From 43-108 sp001915545 (GTDB taxonomy: Bacteria; Bacteroidota; Bacteroidia; Bacteroidales; Bacteroidaceae), in NCBI GenBank assembly GCA_902491215.1, contig CABUGV010000005.1, positions 1-64,000 of the forward strand: 64,000 nt of DNA, read 5' to 3'. Of this stretch, positions 27,133-35,654 are shown piece after piece (within the stretch, counting starts at the first letter, position 1; each line of letters begins with the position of its first letter). The position numbers were made by a program, and so were the translations under genes. The notes beneath the pieces are model-generated. The model made no database searches. It saw only the letters and a list, made by a program, of their open reading frames with translations, and was not told the origin of the DNA.

Positions 27133-27196
27133 CTCCAACAGACTCAAAATGAGCCTTAAATTAAGAAAATATTCACTATAACAGATCCAATTCATT

Positions 27197-27907
27197 ATGG
27201 CAAAATTCAAAAGAATACTGCTTAAGCTCAGTGGCGAGAGCCTCATGGGAGAACAGAAATACGGCATCGACACAAAACGTCTCAACGAATATGCACAGCA
27301 GATAAAGGAAGTACACGACATGGGTGTACAGATAGGTATAGTCATCGGTGGAGGAAACATATTCCGCGGACTCAGCGGCGCAGGAAAAGGCTTCGACAGA
27401 GTCAAAGGCGATCAGATGGGCATGTGTGCAACCGTCATCAACAGCCTGGGCCTCAGTTCGGCACTAGGAGCAATCGGATGCAAAAGCCGCGTACTTACAG
27501 CCATCCGTATGGAACCTATCGGTGAATTCTACACAAAATGGAAAGCCATCGAAGCAATGGAAAACGGCGAAGTGGTCATCATGTCTGCAGGAACAGGCAA
27601 CCCTTACTTCACAACAGACACAGGCTCCTCGCTCAGAGGCATTGAAATCGAAGCTGACGTAATGCTGAAGGGTACACGCGTCGACGGAGTCTACACTGCA
27701 GACCCGGAGAAAGACCCTACTGCAACAAAATTCTCAGAAATTACTTACGACGAGATATACAACAAGGGACTGAAGGTTATGGACCTTACTGCAACAACAA
27801 TGTGCAAGGAAAACAACCTGCCTATCTACGTCTTCAACATGGACGTATACGGTAATCTCAAGAAAGTAATGGACGGAGAAAACATCGGTACGCTCGTACA
27901 CAATTGA
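27197..27907 (+). CDS. pyrH: UMP kinase
   Basis: A 236-residue amino-acid-kinase-fold enzyme that phosphorylates UMP to UDP in pyrimidine synthesis. Visible: RILLKLSGESLMGE at the N-terminus, IGIVIGGGNIFRG, MGMCATVINSLGLSSAL, the UMP-site region VIMSAGTGNPYFTTDTGSSL and the ATP-site VDGVYTADPEKDP. Length is normal. It has its own promoter and a perfect 14-bp terminator hairpin, so it is probably a single-gene transcript here. Confidence 0.97.
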   Translation: MAKFKRILLKLSGESLMGEQKYGIDTKRLNEYAQQIKEVHDMGVQIGIVIGGGNIFRGLSGAGKGFDRVKGDQMGMCATVINSLGLSSALGAIGCKSRVLTAIRMEPIGEFYTKWKAIEAMENGEVVIMSAGTGNPYFTTDTGSSLRGIEIEADVMLKGTRVDGVYTADPEKDPTATKFSEITYDEIYNKGLKVMDLTATTMCKENNLPIYVFNMDVYGNLKKVMDGENIGTLVHN

Positions 27908-27930
27908 TATAACAGATAAATACGTTTGAC

Positions 27931-27975
27931 AACAGGCACATGCTACACTCTGCAACGAGTGAGCATGTGCCTGTT
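27931..27975 (+). terminator. pyrH terminator
   Basis: AACAGGCACATGCT (27931-27944) and AGCATGTGCCTGTT (27962-27975) form a perfect 14-bp stem, followed by an AT-rich tract. Confidence 0.8.
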
Positions 27976-27980
27976 ATATA

Positions 27981-27988
27981 TATATTTG
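27981..27988 (+). promoter_or_regulatory. -7 box candidate for the downstream TPR gene
   Basis: TATATTTG lies directly after the pyrH terminator and 39 bases before the TPR start codon. The -33 position falls in the terminator stem and shows no TTTG. Confidence 0.4.
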
Positions 27989-28026
27989 CATACAAAGACA
28001 AGCAGTTAAAATGAAAGGAATAATGC

Positions 28027-29187
28027 ATGAAAAAATTCTCGATGAATAAATCAAGCAGAAAAAACCTGCAGCACACCATAAGTGGAACAATATTGGCAAG
28101 ACTGTTTATGGCAATTCTGTTTGTTTGCGCCAACTGCATCAGCGCCACCGCACAAGACTGGCACGAACTGTACAAAAAAGGCCAAGAATATGAAAAGAAA
28201 TCTATGACCGTCAAGGCTATGACGTGTTATGAAGAAGCCTTGAAAATAAGCAATAACGATACAATCCTTCGCGCTGTTGCAAACTGCCTATATATGCGTG
28301 GCTACTACAGGAAATGCATCAATCTCTGCAGGGAGATAATCGAAAGGGATGAAAACAATGAAGACCTGACACTCATTGCAAAATGCTATGAGAAGATAAG
28401 TATACCCGATTCATCTGTCGTATATCAGAAAATTCTGGCAAACCGCGAGATTGAAAACTACTCCAACCTCATGAGCCTGGCAAGGAATCTCGCAGACATC
28501 CAGGAATATGATACAGCCATAGTGTATCTTGACAGATATTACAAAGTGGATTCTACAAACCTTATTGTAAACACGCAAAGGGCATACACTCTGTTTCAGC
28601 TGGAGAGGTTCAAAGAAGCCGAAGCCGAATATCGGAAACTTCTGGATGCCGGGATGGAAAATATCGGAATAAACTATTATCTGGGAATGGCCTGCAGCAG
28701 TCTGGGCAAGAAAAATGATGCACGCGACTATCTTTACCGAGCGGTAAAAATGAGCCAGCGTGGAAATGCATATATTCTCGCAAAGTACGGCGCGGCCGCT
28801 GTTGAATCCGGTTCTGTTGTTGAGGGACGGAATGTGATAGAGGAGGCCATCGAAAAACTGCAGCCTGACACCACGTTCTTGTCTTCTTTGCGCTACATGC
28901 AGGCAAAAGCCTACATGACATATTTCGACTATGACAATGGCATAAAATACTACAAGATGGCATGGGATCTCGACCACTCCCAATATAACGTGCTGTACAT
29001 GACAGCCAGAGCATACGGACTTAACAAGGATCATAAAAACGAAGAGAAATATCTGCGGATGTTCGTAGACAAAGTGAATGCGTGCGAGGAGGATGAGGAG
29101 AAGGAGGTTTACGAAAAGTTGCTTGCGACTGCAGAAAAGCGTTTGTCAGAACTGAAAGTAGAGAAATTCTTCAAGGGCGAGCAATAA
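28027..29187 (+). CDS. Exported TPR protein
   Basis: A 386-residue protein. The N-terminus is basic and then hydrophobic (LFMAILFVCANCISATAQ), most likely a cleaved signal peptide; translation may start at 28027 or at the ATG five codons on. The rest is a run of TPRs, for example AMTCYEEALKISNNDTILRA, FKEAEAEYRKLLDAGMENIG and DNGIKYYKMAWDLDHSQYNV. No catalytic domain is seen. It is probably periplasmic and protein-binding. It lies between pyrH and frr but has its own putative -7 box. Confidence 0.85.
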   Translation: MKKFSMNKSSRKNLQHTISGTILARLFMAILFVCANCISATAQDWHELYKKGQEYEKKSMTVKAMTCYEEALKISNNDTILRAVANCLYMRGYYRKCINLCREIIERDENNEDLTLIAKCYEKISIPDSSVVYQKILANREIENYSNLMSLARNLADIQEYDTAIVYLDRYYKVDSTNLIVNTQRAYTLFQLERFKEAEAEYRKLLDAGMENIGINYYLGMACSSLGKKNDARDYLYRAVKMSQRGNAYILAKYGAAAVESGSVVEGRNVIEEAIEKLQPDTTFLSSLRYMQAKAYMTYFDYDNGIKYYKMAWDLDHSQYNVLYMTARAYGLNKDHKNEEKYLRMFVDKVNACEEDEEKEVYEKLLATAEKRLSELKVEKFFKGEQ

Positions 29188-29318
29188 TCGTTACGACACA
29201 GCGTCGTCTATACAGGGATGATAAAAGCCGGAAGAGTTCACAAAGTCGTGTTTTTCCAAAAAAGACAGCAAAAACGGCACAAAACATCCTTAAAGTTGCA
29301 AAAATAGAAAAATTGCAA

Positions 29319-29326
29319 TATTTTTG
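29319..29326 (+). promoter_or_regulatory. -7 box candidate for frr
   Basis: TATTTTTG at 29319-29326 fits TAnnTTTG; a GTTG about 20 bases upstream could serve as a weak -33. The start codon follows 33 bases later. Confidence 0.45.
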
Positions 29327-29359
29327 AGGTTAAATTTATAAACTACAAAAAGTATTCGT

Positions 29360-29920
29360 ATGATAGACGTTAAACAATGCTTGCAGGAAGCAGAAGAGAA
29401 AATGGAGATGGCAGCAATGTATCTGGAGGAATCACTTAGCAGAATACGCGCCGGCAAAGCGAATGTACACATTCTGGACGGAATACGCGTAGACTCATAC
29501 GGAAGTATGGTTCCGTTGAGCAACGTGGCCACCCTGATGACGCCTGATGCACGGTCGATAACCATCAAACCGTGGGACAAGAGCATGCTTAAGGTCATTG
29601 AAAAAGCCATAATAGACTCACCTGTAGGAATTATGCCGGAAAACAACGGTGAAATAATCAGACTCGGCATACCGCCTCTCACAGAAGAAAGACGCCGCGA
29701 CCTCACAAAGCAGTGTGCTAAAGAAGAAGAGACTGCCAAAGTAAGCGTGAGAAACGCAAGAAGAGACACTATAGAAAAGCTCAAGAAGAGCATCAAGGAG
29801 GGTACACCTGAAGACGTCGAGAAAGACGCCGAGGAGAAGTGCCAGAAAATCCACGACAAATACATCAAGAAGATTGAAACCATGCTCGTGGAGAAGAACA
29901 AGGAAATAATGACAGTATAA
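29360..29920 (+). CDS. frr: Ribosome recycling factor
   Basis: A 186-residue protein that splits post-termination ribosomes with EF-G. The three-helix bundle is recognisable by SLSRIRAGKANVHILDGIRV, YGSMVPLSNVATLMTPDARS, IKPWDKSMLKVIEKAI, and IRLGIPPLTEERRRDLTKQC. Length is normal. It is followed after 27 bases by rsgA. Confidence 0.97.
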   Translation: MIDVKQCLQEAEEKMEMAAMYLEESLSRIRAGKANVHILDGIRVDSYGSMVPLSNVATLMTPDARSITIKPWDKSMLKVIEKAIIDSPVGIMPENNGEIIRLGIPPLTEERRRDLTKQCAKEEETAKVSVRNARRDTIEKLKKSIKEGTPEDVEKDAEEKCQKIHDKYIKKIETMLVEKNKEIMTV

Positions 29921-29947
29921 TAAAAACTAAAGGCGGTCTGCAGAAAA

Positions 29948-30913
29948 ATGCGGCCGCCTAAAAAATTTCATTGCAACTTGCGAGGCATAGTAATAAAAAA
30001 TACAGGAAGCTGGTACACCGTAAAAGGAGACAACGGAGAAACTGTCGAATGCAAGATAAAGGGCAACTTCAGGCTCAAAGGCATACGCAGCACAAACCCC
30101 GTTGCCATAGGAGATCATGTGGAATATATTCCAGAACCTGACAAATCGGCTCTGATAACCAAGATATACGACAGGAAGAATTACGTTATCAGAAAAGCCA
30201 CAAACCTGTCCAAGCAGTCGCACATCCTGGCGGCGAATGTAGATCAATGTTTCCTTATCGTAACCATCAAACGTCCGGAAACATCAACAGTTTTCATCGA
30301 CAGATTTCTTGCTTCGGCCGAAGCCTACAGAATACCGGTTACGCTGGTGTTCAACAAAATCGACTTACTGACAGAAGATTACGAAAAAGAGTATCTCGAA
30401 GGCATGACCACGCTGTATTCGCAAATCGGTTATAAATGTATAAGCGTTTCAGCTGAAACCGGATACAACGTAGACAAGCTGAAGAATGAACTGAAGGGAA
30501 AAATCACATTGCTTTCAGGAAATTCCGGTGTAGGAAAATCTACACTGATAAACAAGATGTTCCCATATCTCAACCTTAAGACTGGAGAAATATCCGACGC
30601 CTTCGATACGGGAAAACACACAACAACATTCTCTGAAATGTTTCCTATCGACGACGAGGGCTACATAATAGATACTCCAGGAATAAAAGGATTCGGAACT
30701 TTCGATATGGAAAGGAACGAAGTTGGGCATTACTTCAAGGAAATCTTTGAATACTCAAGCAACTGCAGATTCAACAACTGCACACATACACACGAACCAG
30801 GATGCGCTGTAAGGGAAGCTGTAGAAAGACATGACATAAGCGAAAGCAGATACAATTCATATCTCAGCATACTGGAAGACAAGAACGAGGATAAATACAG
30901 AGCCGAATTCTGA
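29948..30913 (+). CDS. rsgA: Small ribosomal subunit biogenesis GTPase RsgA
   Basis: A circularly permuted GTPase of up to 321 residues for 30S maturation. An OB-fold (IVIKNTGSWYTVKGDNGETV) is followed by the G4 motif FNKIDLL, then the P-loop LLSGNSGVGKSTLINKMF and DTPGIKGFG, and last the zinc-binding Cys/His segment (CRFNNCTHTHEPGCAV). The first ten codons after the ATG at 29948 lie in an imperfect hairpin and do not look like the family; a TTG at 29978 (LRGIVIKNTG) may be the real start. Confidence 0.93.
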   Translation: MRPPKKFHCNLRGIVIKNTGSWYTVKGDNGETVECKIKGNFRLKGIRSTNPVAIGDHVEYIPEPDKSALITKIYDRKNYVIRKATNLSKQSHILAANVDQCFLIVTIKRPETSTVFIDRFLASAEAYRIPVTLVFNKIDLLTEDYEKEYLEGMTTLYSQIGYKCISVSAETGYNVDKLKNELKGKITLLSGNSGVGKSTLINKMFPYLNLKTGEISDAFDTGKHTTTFSEMFPIDDEGYIIDTPGIKGFGTFDMERNEVGHYFKEIFEYSSNCRFNNCTHTHEPGCAVREAVERHDISESRYNSYLSILEDKNEDKYRAEF

Positions 30914-30955
30914 CAGAGCCTAATATCTGTAACATAATATATTATTTCGTTTGCC

Positions 30956-31510
30956 ATGACAGAACTAGAAAAGTTGCACAACGGCCTTTTAGCAGACTAT
31001 AGGGACGAAGAAATACAGAAGATTTTGAAACGGACAAAAAGTCTGCTTCCGAAATTCAATTCCATTGCATTCAGAGGGAAAAACTATAGAGAGGTTCTGA
31101 AAGAGCTCATACCTGACATACCGGAAAGCTCCAACATCGTACCACCGTTCTATTGCGATTTCGGCACCGGCATACACATAGGCGAACACGTATTCATAAA
31201 CTTCAATTGCACAATGCTGGACAACAGCAGCATAAGCATAGGAAATCACACTCTGATAGGACCGAACTGCCAGTTTTATTGTCCTCAGCACCCAATGGAC
31301 TATCGAGAACGAAGAGAACCGAAAGAATATGCATTTCCTATAAAGATCGGCGACGACTGTTGGCTTGGAGGGGGAGTGATAGTATGCCCAGGAGTTACGA
31401 TAGGCAGCAGGTGCATCATTGCTGCAGGGAGCGTTGTCACCGAAGACATCCCAGACGATTCACTTGCAGCAGGCAATCCTGCAAAAGTAAAACGAAAGCT
31501 CAATCAGTAA
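30956..31510 (+). CDS. Sugar O-acetyltransferase, hexapeptide (maltose/galactoside acetyltransferase type)
   Basis: A 184-residue acetyl-CoA-dependent enzyme. An N-terminal helical Mac domain (MTELEKLHNGLLADYRDEEI) is followed by a left-handed beta-helix of hexapeptide repeats: FGTGIHIGEHVFINFNC, the catalytic His region YCPQHPMDYRERRE, and GGGVIVCPGVTIGSRCIIAA ending in AAGNPAKVKRKL. It would acetylate a sugar hydroxyl in the cytosol, acceptor unknown. Its 3' end overlaps the xerD 3' end by 11 bases in convergent orientation, so no separate terminator fits between them. Confidence 0.9.
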   Translation: MTELEKLHNGLLADYRDEEIQKILKRTKSLLPKFNSIAFRGKNYREVLKELIPDIPESSNIVPPFYCDFGTGIHIGEHVFINFNCTMLDNSSISIGNHTLIGPNCQFYCPQHPMDYRERREPKEYAFPIKIGDDCWLGGGVIVCPGVTIGSRCIIAAGSVVTEDIPDDSLAAGNPAKVKRKLNQ

Positions 31511-32447
31511 CATGCTTTATATTGCGCGGATGGTGGTTTATTATTTCCTCGCGCAAGCGCGTCATATCGACATGCATATATATTTCGGTTGTTGATATGC
31601 TTTCGTGACCGAGCATAGCTTGGATTGCACGCAGATTCGCACCGCCCTCAAGAAGATGCGTGGCAAAACTGTGGCGGAACGTGTGCGGACTTATATTCTT
31701 TTTAATGGAAGCGGCCTCGGCCAATTCTTTTATCATGTGAAAAACCATTATTCTGGAAAGGTTTTTCTTGCGTCTGAAACTCACAAAAACATAATCCTCA
31801 AATCCCGGTTTTATTTCACATGCATTGCGGTCAATGAAATAAAGTTCAAGTTCATGTACAGCCTTGTCGGATATAGGAACAAGGCGTTGCTTACCGCCTT
31901 TGCCTTGAATTTTAACGAAACGGTCTTCGAGAAAAAGATCTGTCAACTTCAAAGAACAAAGTTCGCTTACACGAAGCCCGCAACTGTACAAAGTTTCTAT
32001 AATGGCCAGATTTCTTTGTCCTTCAGGCAACGAGAGGTCTATGGCGGCTTCTATACGGTCTATTTCTTCTACAGTCAAGACTTCAGGCAGAGCTAGAGCC
32101 TTGCGCGGAAACTCAAGAAGTTCTGTCGGGTCGTCATCCGTATATCCAAGAAGCAGCAGAAAATTATAGAAACTTCTTATGCCCGACAATATACGCGACA
32201 AAGAACGGAACCCGATTCCAAGATCTATCAGGCTGGCAGAAAAATCATTGAAATCCGACAATTGCGCTTCAAATAAGTTTCTGCCGGAGTCAGTCATATA
32301 AGAGATGAATTTATTCAGGTCGCGAAGATAAGCTTCAACAGTGTTTACAGAAAAATTTTTCTCTAGACGCAAATACTGATTATACCTTTTAAGCAGTTTT
32401 TCGTATTCGGAAGAAACTATCTTTTGTTCTTTTTCACTTTTTTCCAT
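31500..32447 (-). CDS. xerD: Tyrosine recombinase XerD/XerC type
   Basis: A 315-residue site-specific recombinase, probably for chromosome dimer resolution at dif. The N-terminal SAM-like domain (YNQYLRLEKNFSVNTVEAYL) is followed by the catalytic domain with all expected residues: Arg in YSCGLRVSEL, Lys in QGKGGKQRLVP, His-x-x-Arg in SPHTFRHSFATHLLEGGA, His in LGHESISTTEIYMH and the nucleophile Tyr in EIYMH. No mobile element is attached, so a housekeeping Xer role is favoured. XerD rather than XerC is from overall similarity and not certain. Confidence 0.88.
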   Translation of the reverse strand: MEKSEKEQKIVSSEYEKLLKRYNQYLRLEKNFSVNTVEAYLRDLNKFISYMTDSGRNLFEAQLSDFNDFSASLIDLGIGFRSLSRILSGIRSFYNFLLLLGYTDDDPTELLEFPRKALALPEVLTVEEIDRIEAAIDLSLPEGQRNLAIIETLYSCGLRVSELCSLKLTDLFLEDRFVKIQGKGGKQRLVPISDKAVHELELYFIDRNACEIKPGFEDYVFVSFRRKKNLSRIMVFHMIKELAEAASIKKNISPHTFRHSFATHLLEGGANLRAIQAMLGHESISTTEIYMHVDMTRLREEIINHHPRNIKHVTD

Positions 32448-32457
32448 TTAAAATTCG

Positions 32458-32465
32458 TACATTTG
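32458..32465 (+). promoter_or_regulatory. -7 box candidate for aroQ
   Basis: TACATTTG at 32458-32465 lies in the gap between divergent xerD and aroQ, about 48 bases before the aroQ start. No TTTG occurs at the right -33 distance. Confidence 0.4.
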
Positions 32466-32512
32466 CGGTGAATTTTTCTTACAAAGATACAAATTCAAAA
32501 AATAGCGGAAGA

Positions 32513-32935
32513 ATGAAAATTCAGATTATAAATGGTCCCAATATCAATCTTCTGGGAAAACGCGAACCTCAAATCTACGGGTCGCGCGGATTCATAGACT
32601 ACTTCAATGAACTGCAGGAAAAATATCCTGACATTGAATTCGACTACTATCAGTCGAACATTGAAGGAGAACTGATTGACAAGATTCAGGATACTGGATT
32701 CGAATATGACGGCATAATACTTAACGCCGGTGCATATACTCACACATCCATTGCACTTCAGGATGCCATACGTTCTGTCAGCAGTCCTGTCATCGAGGTG
32801 CATATATCAAATGTGCACAAACGAGAAGAATTCCGTCACAAATCTATGATTTCATGCGCATGCGTAGGCGTAATCTGCGGATTCGGACTAGATTCCTACA
32901 GATTAGCCGTTGAAGCTTTGATACATAAAGAATAA
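32513..32935 (+). CDS. aroQ: Type II 3-dehydroquinate dehydratase
   Basis: A 140-residue enzyme converting 3-dehydroquinate to 3-dehydroshikimate in the shikimate pathway, normally a dodecamer. The start at 32513 gives MKIQIINGPNINLLGKREP, the canonical N-terminus with the Asn-Gly-Pro-Asn loop. The catalytic Tyr is in PQIYGS, and ILNAGAYTHTSIAL, VIEVHISNVHKREEFRHKS and CGFGLDSYRLAVEAL complete the motifs. Divergent from xerD. Confidence 0.96.
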   Translation: MKIQIINGPNINLLGKREPQIYGSRGFIDYFNELQEKYPDIEFDYYQSNIEGELIDKIQDTGFEYDGIILNAGAYTHTSIALQDAIRSVSSPVIEVHISNVHKREEFRHKSMISCACVGVICGFGLDSYRLAVEALIHKE

Positions 32936-33027
32936 TATAATAAGGTATCATACATTCTTCTGGCAAAAGCATACCTAAATCAAAAACTAGAACTTGTTTT
33001 TAAGGATAAAAAGATAACCACATTCAT

Positions 33028-34479
33028 ATGATGCTCAAAAAAACAAAAATCGTTGCGTCTATATCAGACCTTCGATGCGATCAGGAATTTCTGCGCTCAT
33101 TGTTCAACGCAGGAATGAATGTTGTAAGAATCAACACTGCACATGCAACACCTGAAGGCATGGCAGAAGTAATAAAGAACGTACGCGCAGTGTCAAACAG
33201 AATAGGAATAATGATTGACACAAAAGGTCCGGAAGTACGTACTACTGGCTGTGATGCTCCAATTGAGTATGCAACAGGCGACAAAGTAAAGATTGTCGGC
33301 AATCCGGATCAGAAAACTGTAAAAGAATGTATCGCAGTATCTTACAAGAACTTCGTAAACGACCTTGAAATTGGAAAGAAGATTCTTTTCGATGATGGCG
33401 AACTCGAAATGGTCGTTACAGGCAAAACACCTGAATATCTGGAATGCGAAGTTGAAAACAACGCTACTCTCGGAAGTCACAAGAGCGTAAACGTGCCAGG
33501 CGTAAGAATCAATCTGCCTTCATTGACTCCGAAGGACAGAAAAAATATAGAATTTGCAATAGAGCAGGACATTGATTTCATTGCCCACTCTTTTGTAAGA
33601 AACAAGCAGGACGTTCTGGACATCAAGGAAATACTTGACGACAAGCACAGCGACATACACATCATTGCAAAAATAGAGAACCAGGAAGGTGTAGACAACA
33701 TCGACGAAATTCTCAATACTGCAGATGGTATCATGGTTGCCAGAGGTGACCTCGGAATAGAAGTTCCTCAAGAAAGAATTCCTGGTATTCAGAGAATACT
33801 TATCCAGAAAGCAATCTGCGCACATAAGCCGGTAATCGTAGCAACTCAGATGCTGCACAGCATGATAAAGAACCCGCGTCCTACAAGAACTGAGGTTACA
33901 GACATCGCCAATGCAGTATATTCAAGAACTGACGCCCTCATGCTCAGCGGTGAAACTGCATACGGTAAATACCCGGTTGAAGCTGTGAAGACAATGACTT
34001 CAATTGCAAAACAGGCAGAAGTGGATCTGCGCGGACAGGAAACAAAAATTCCATTGTCAGAAAACTGCAGCGTAACAGAGTTCCTTTCAAAACAGGCTGT
34101 AAAGGCAACTCAGGTAATGCCTATCAGAGCTATATTGACAGACTGCTACAGCGGATGCACATCAAGAAATCTTGCAGCATTCAGAGGTTCAATCAACGTA
34201 CTAGCACTCTGCTACAGAGAAAAAGCGACAAGACAGCTTGCCCTGTCATACGGAGTTGAAGCCATATATCTGGAAGAAAGAGACAATGGTCAGGATTACT
34301 ACTTCGCAGGATTGCGCAAGCTTCTCAGAGACGGAGTGCTCCAGCCAAATGACTACGTTGTATACCTCAGTAGCGGAAAGATGCATACAAAGACCTCATT
34401 TATGGAAATAAATCAGGTTGAGGATGTTATTGAAAACGCAGCAGACTACGTACTTCCAAACTCAAACAGATATCTCTAA
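33028..34479 (+). CDS. pyk: Pyruvate kinase
   Basis: A 483-residue glycolytic enzyme making ATP and pyruvate from PEP. Motifs: TKIVASISDLRCDQEFLRSL with NAGMNVVRINTAHA at the N-terminus, IDTKGPEVR, the B-domain (residues about 70-160), IIAKIENQEGVDNI, MVARGDLGIEVP, KPVIVATQMLHSM and TEVTDIANAV. The usual second Asn-x-Ser of NFSH reads NTAH, as in some Bacteroidota enzymes. A C-terminal effector-type domain is present. Two adjacent ATGs (33028, 33031) could start it. Confidence 0.95.
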   Translation: MMLKKTKIVASISDLRCDQEFLRSLFNAGMNVVRINTAHATPEGMAEVIKNVRAVSNRIGIMIDTKGPEVRTTGCDAPIEYATGDKVKIVGNPDQKTVKECIAVSYKNFVNDLEIGKKILFDDGELEMVVTGKTPEYLECEVENNATLGSHKSVNVPGVRINLPSLTPKDRKNIEFAIEQDIDFIAHSFVRNKQDVLDIKEILDDKHSDIHIIAKIENQEGVDNIDEILNTADGIMVARGDLGIEVPQERIPGIQRILIQKAICAHKPVIVATQMLHSMIKNPRPTRTEVTDIANAVYSRTDALMLSGETAYGKYPVEAVKTMTSIAKQAEVDLRGQETKIPLSENCSVTEFLSKQAVKATQVMPIRAILTDCYSGCTSRNLAAFRGSINVLALCYREKATRQLALSYGVEAIYLEERDNGQDYYFAGLRKLLRDGVLQPNDYVVYLSSGKMHTKTSFMEINQVEDVIENAADYVLPNSNRYL

Positions 34480-34504
34480 TCTGAAAGATCAGAGTGCATA
34501 AAGC

Positions 34505-35143
34505 ATGACAGAAACCGAAAAAATAGACGATTATATACTCGAACATATAGACGATGAAGGCGAATATCTTCATCGTCTATATCGTGCGACACATACACAT
34601 CTACTGTATGGGCGTATGGCATCAGGCCATCTTCAGGGAAGGTTGCTAAAGATGCTGGTAAAGATGATACGTCCTAAAACAATCCTTGAAATAGGAACAT
34701 ACAGCGGTTATTCAGGTCTCTGTCTTGCAGAAGGTCTTGAAGAAGGCGGGATGCTGCACACATTCGAGATCAATGACGAGCAGGAGGATTTCACAAAACC
34801 TTGGTTCGAAAATTCCGAATACGCAGACAAAATCACTATGCATATAGGTGATGCGCTCGAACTTGTACCTAAATTGGGAGTCAGATTCGACATGGCCTTC
34901 ATTGATGGCGACAAACGGAAATACACAGACTACTACAAGATGGTCATGGAGTATCTCAATGATGGAGGATACATTATTGCAGACAACACGCTTTGGGACG
35001 GGCACGTGATAGACGAACCTCCCATTAAAGACAAACAGACAATCGGCATAATGGCCTTCAACGATTTGGTTGCCAACGACAAGACTGTGGAGAAAGTTAT
35101 ACTTCCACTCAGAGACGGACTCACAATCATAAGAAAGAAGTGA
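34505..35143 (+). CDS. Class I SAM-dependent O-methyltransferase
   Basis: A 212-residue Rossmann-fold methyltransferase of the Methyltransf_3 family (caffeoyl-CoA/catechol OMT and TrmR type). SAM motif I is ILEIGTYSGYSGLCLAEGL; HTFEINDEQ binds the ribose; the metal-site region is FDMAFIDGDKRKYTDYY followed by IIADNTLWDGHV. In firmicutes a close relative (TrmR) modifies tRNA wobble uridine, so a tRNA substrate is one possibility and a small catechol another. It begins 25 bases after pyk. Confidence 0.9.
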   Translation: MTETEKIDDYILEHIDDEGEYLHRLYRATHTHLLYGRMASGHLQGRLLKMLVKMIRPKTILEIGTYSGYSGLCLAEGLEEGGMLHTFEINDEQEDFTKPWFENSEYADKITMHIGDALELVPKLGVRFDMAFIDGDKRKYTDYYKMVMEYLNDGGYIIADNTLWDGHVIDEPPIKDKQTIGIMAFNDLVANDKTVEKVILPLRDGLTIIRKK

Positions 35144-35190
35144 CAATAAGATAAAATCGGTTAATATTGTTAAAATAAAACATAAGTAAA

Positions 35191-35222
35191 GTTGTACATA
35201 CCGTCTTAACGTCATATCTTTG
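35191..35222 (+). promoter_or_regulatory. Promoter of rbfA
   Basis: TATCTTTG at 35215-35222 matches the -7 box exactly; GTTG at 35191-35194 with a 20-base spacer is a near -33. The rbfA start is 54 bases downstream. Confidence 0.6.
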
Positions 35223-35276
35223 ATAGTTGCAACATAACAAAGACGCATCATTATAAAACACAATAAATCTTTCATT

Positions 35277-35615
35277 ATGGAAAGTACAAGACAAAATAAA
35301 ATTGCTCGCCTTATCCAGAAAGACTTAAGCAACATATTTCAGGCACAGACACGCCAGATGAGAGGTGTTCTTGTGTCGGTAAGCGTTGTGCGCATAAGTC
35401 CGGACTTAAGCATAGCAAAAGTTTACTTGAGTATATTCCCGTCATCTAAAGCAGAAGAAATTCTAAAGAATATAAACGACAACATGCATCAGATAAGGTA
35501 TGAACTTGGCATGCTCGAAAGACACCAGCTCAGAATCATACCAGAACTGAAATTCTTCTTGGATGACTCGCTGGATTATATAGAAAACATCGACAGACTT
35601 CTGCACAAAGACTGA
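35277..35615 (+). CDS. rbfA: Ribosome-binding factor A
   Basis: A 112-residue KH-like protein for 16S rRNA 5' end and 30S maturation. ESTRQNKIARLIQKDLSNIF is the family N-terminus, followed by VLVSVSVVRISPDLSIAKVY and the C-terminal LRIIPELKFFLDDSLDYIENI. Length is typical. It has its own promoter and is followed after 39 bases by the permease gene, so the two are probably co-transcribed. Confidence 0.95.
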   Translation: MESTRQNKIARLIQKDLSNIFQAQTRQMRGVLVSVSVVRISPDLSIAKVYLSIFPSSKAEEILKNINDNMHQIRYELGMLERHQLRIIPELKFFLDDSLDYIENIDRLLHKD

Positions 35616-35654
35616 AAAACGGATAAAATCAACAAAAGTATCAATTAAAGGCAA

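Noticed and set aside
31500..32447. Integrase of a mobile element
   Set aside because: No attachment-site duplication, tRNA target or cargo is next to it; neighbours are housekeeping genes, so a chromosomal Xer recombinase is more likely.
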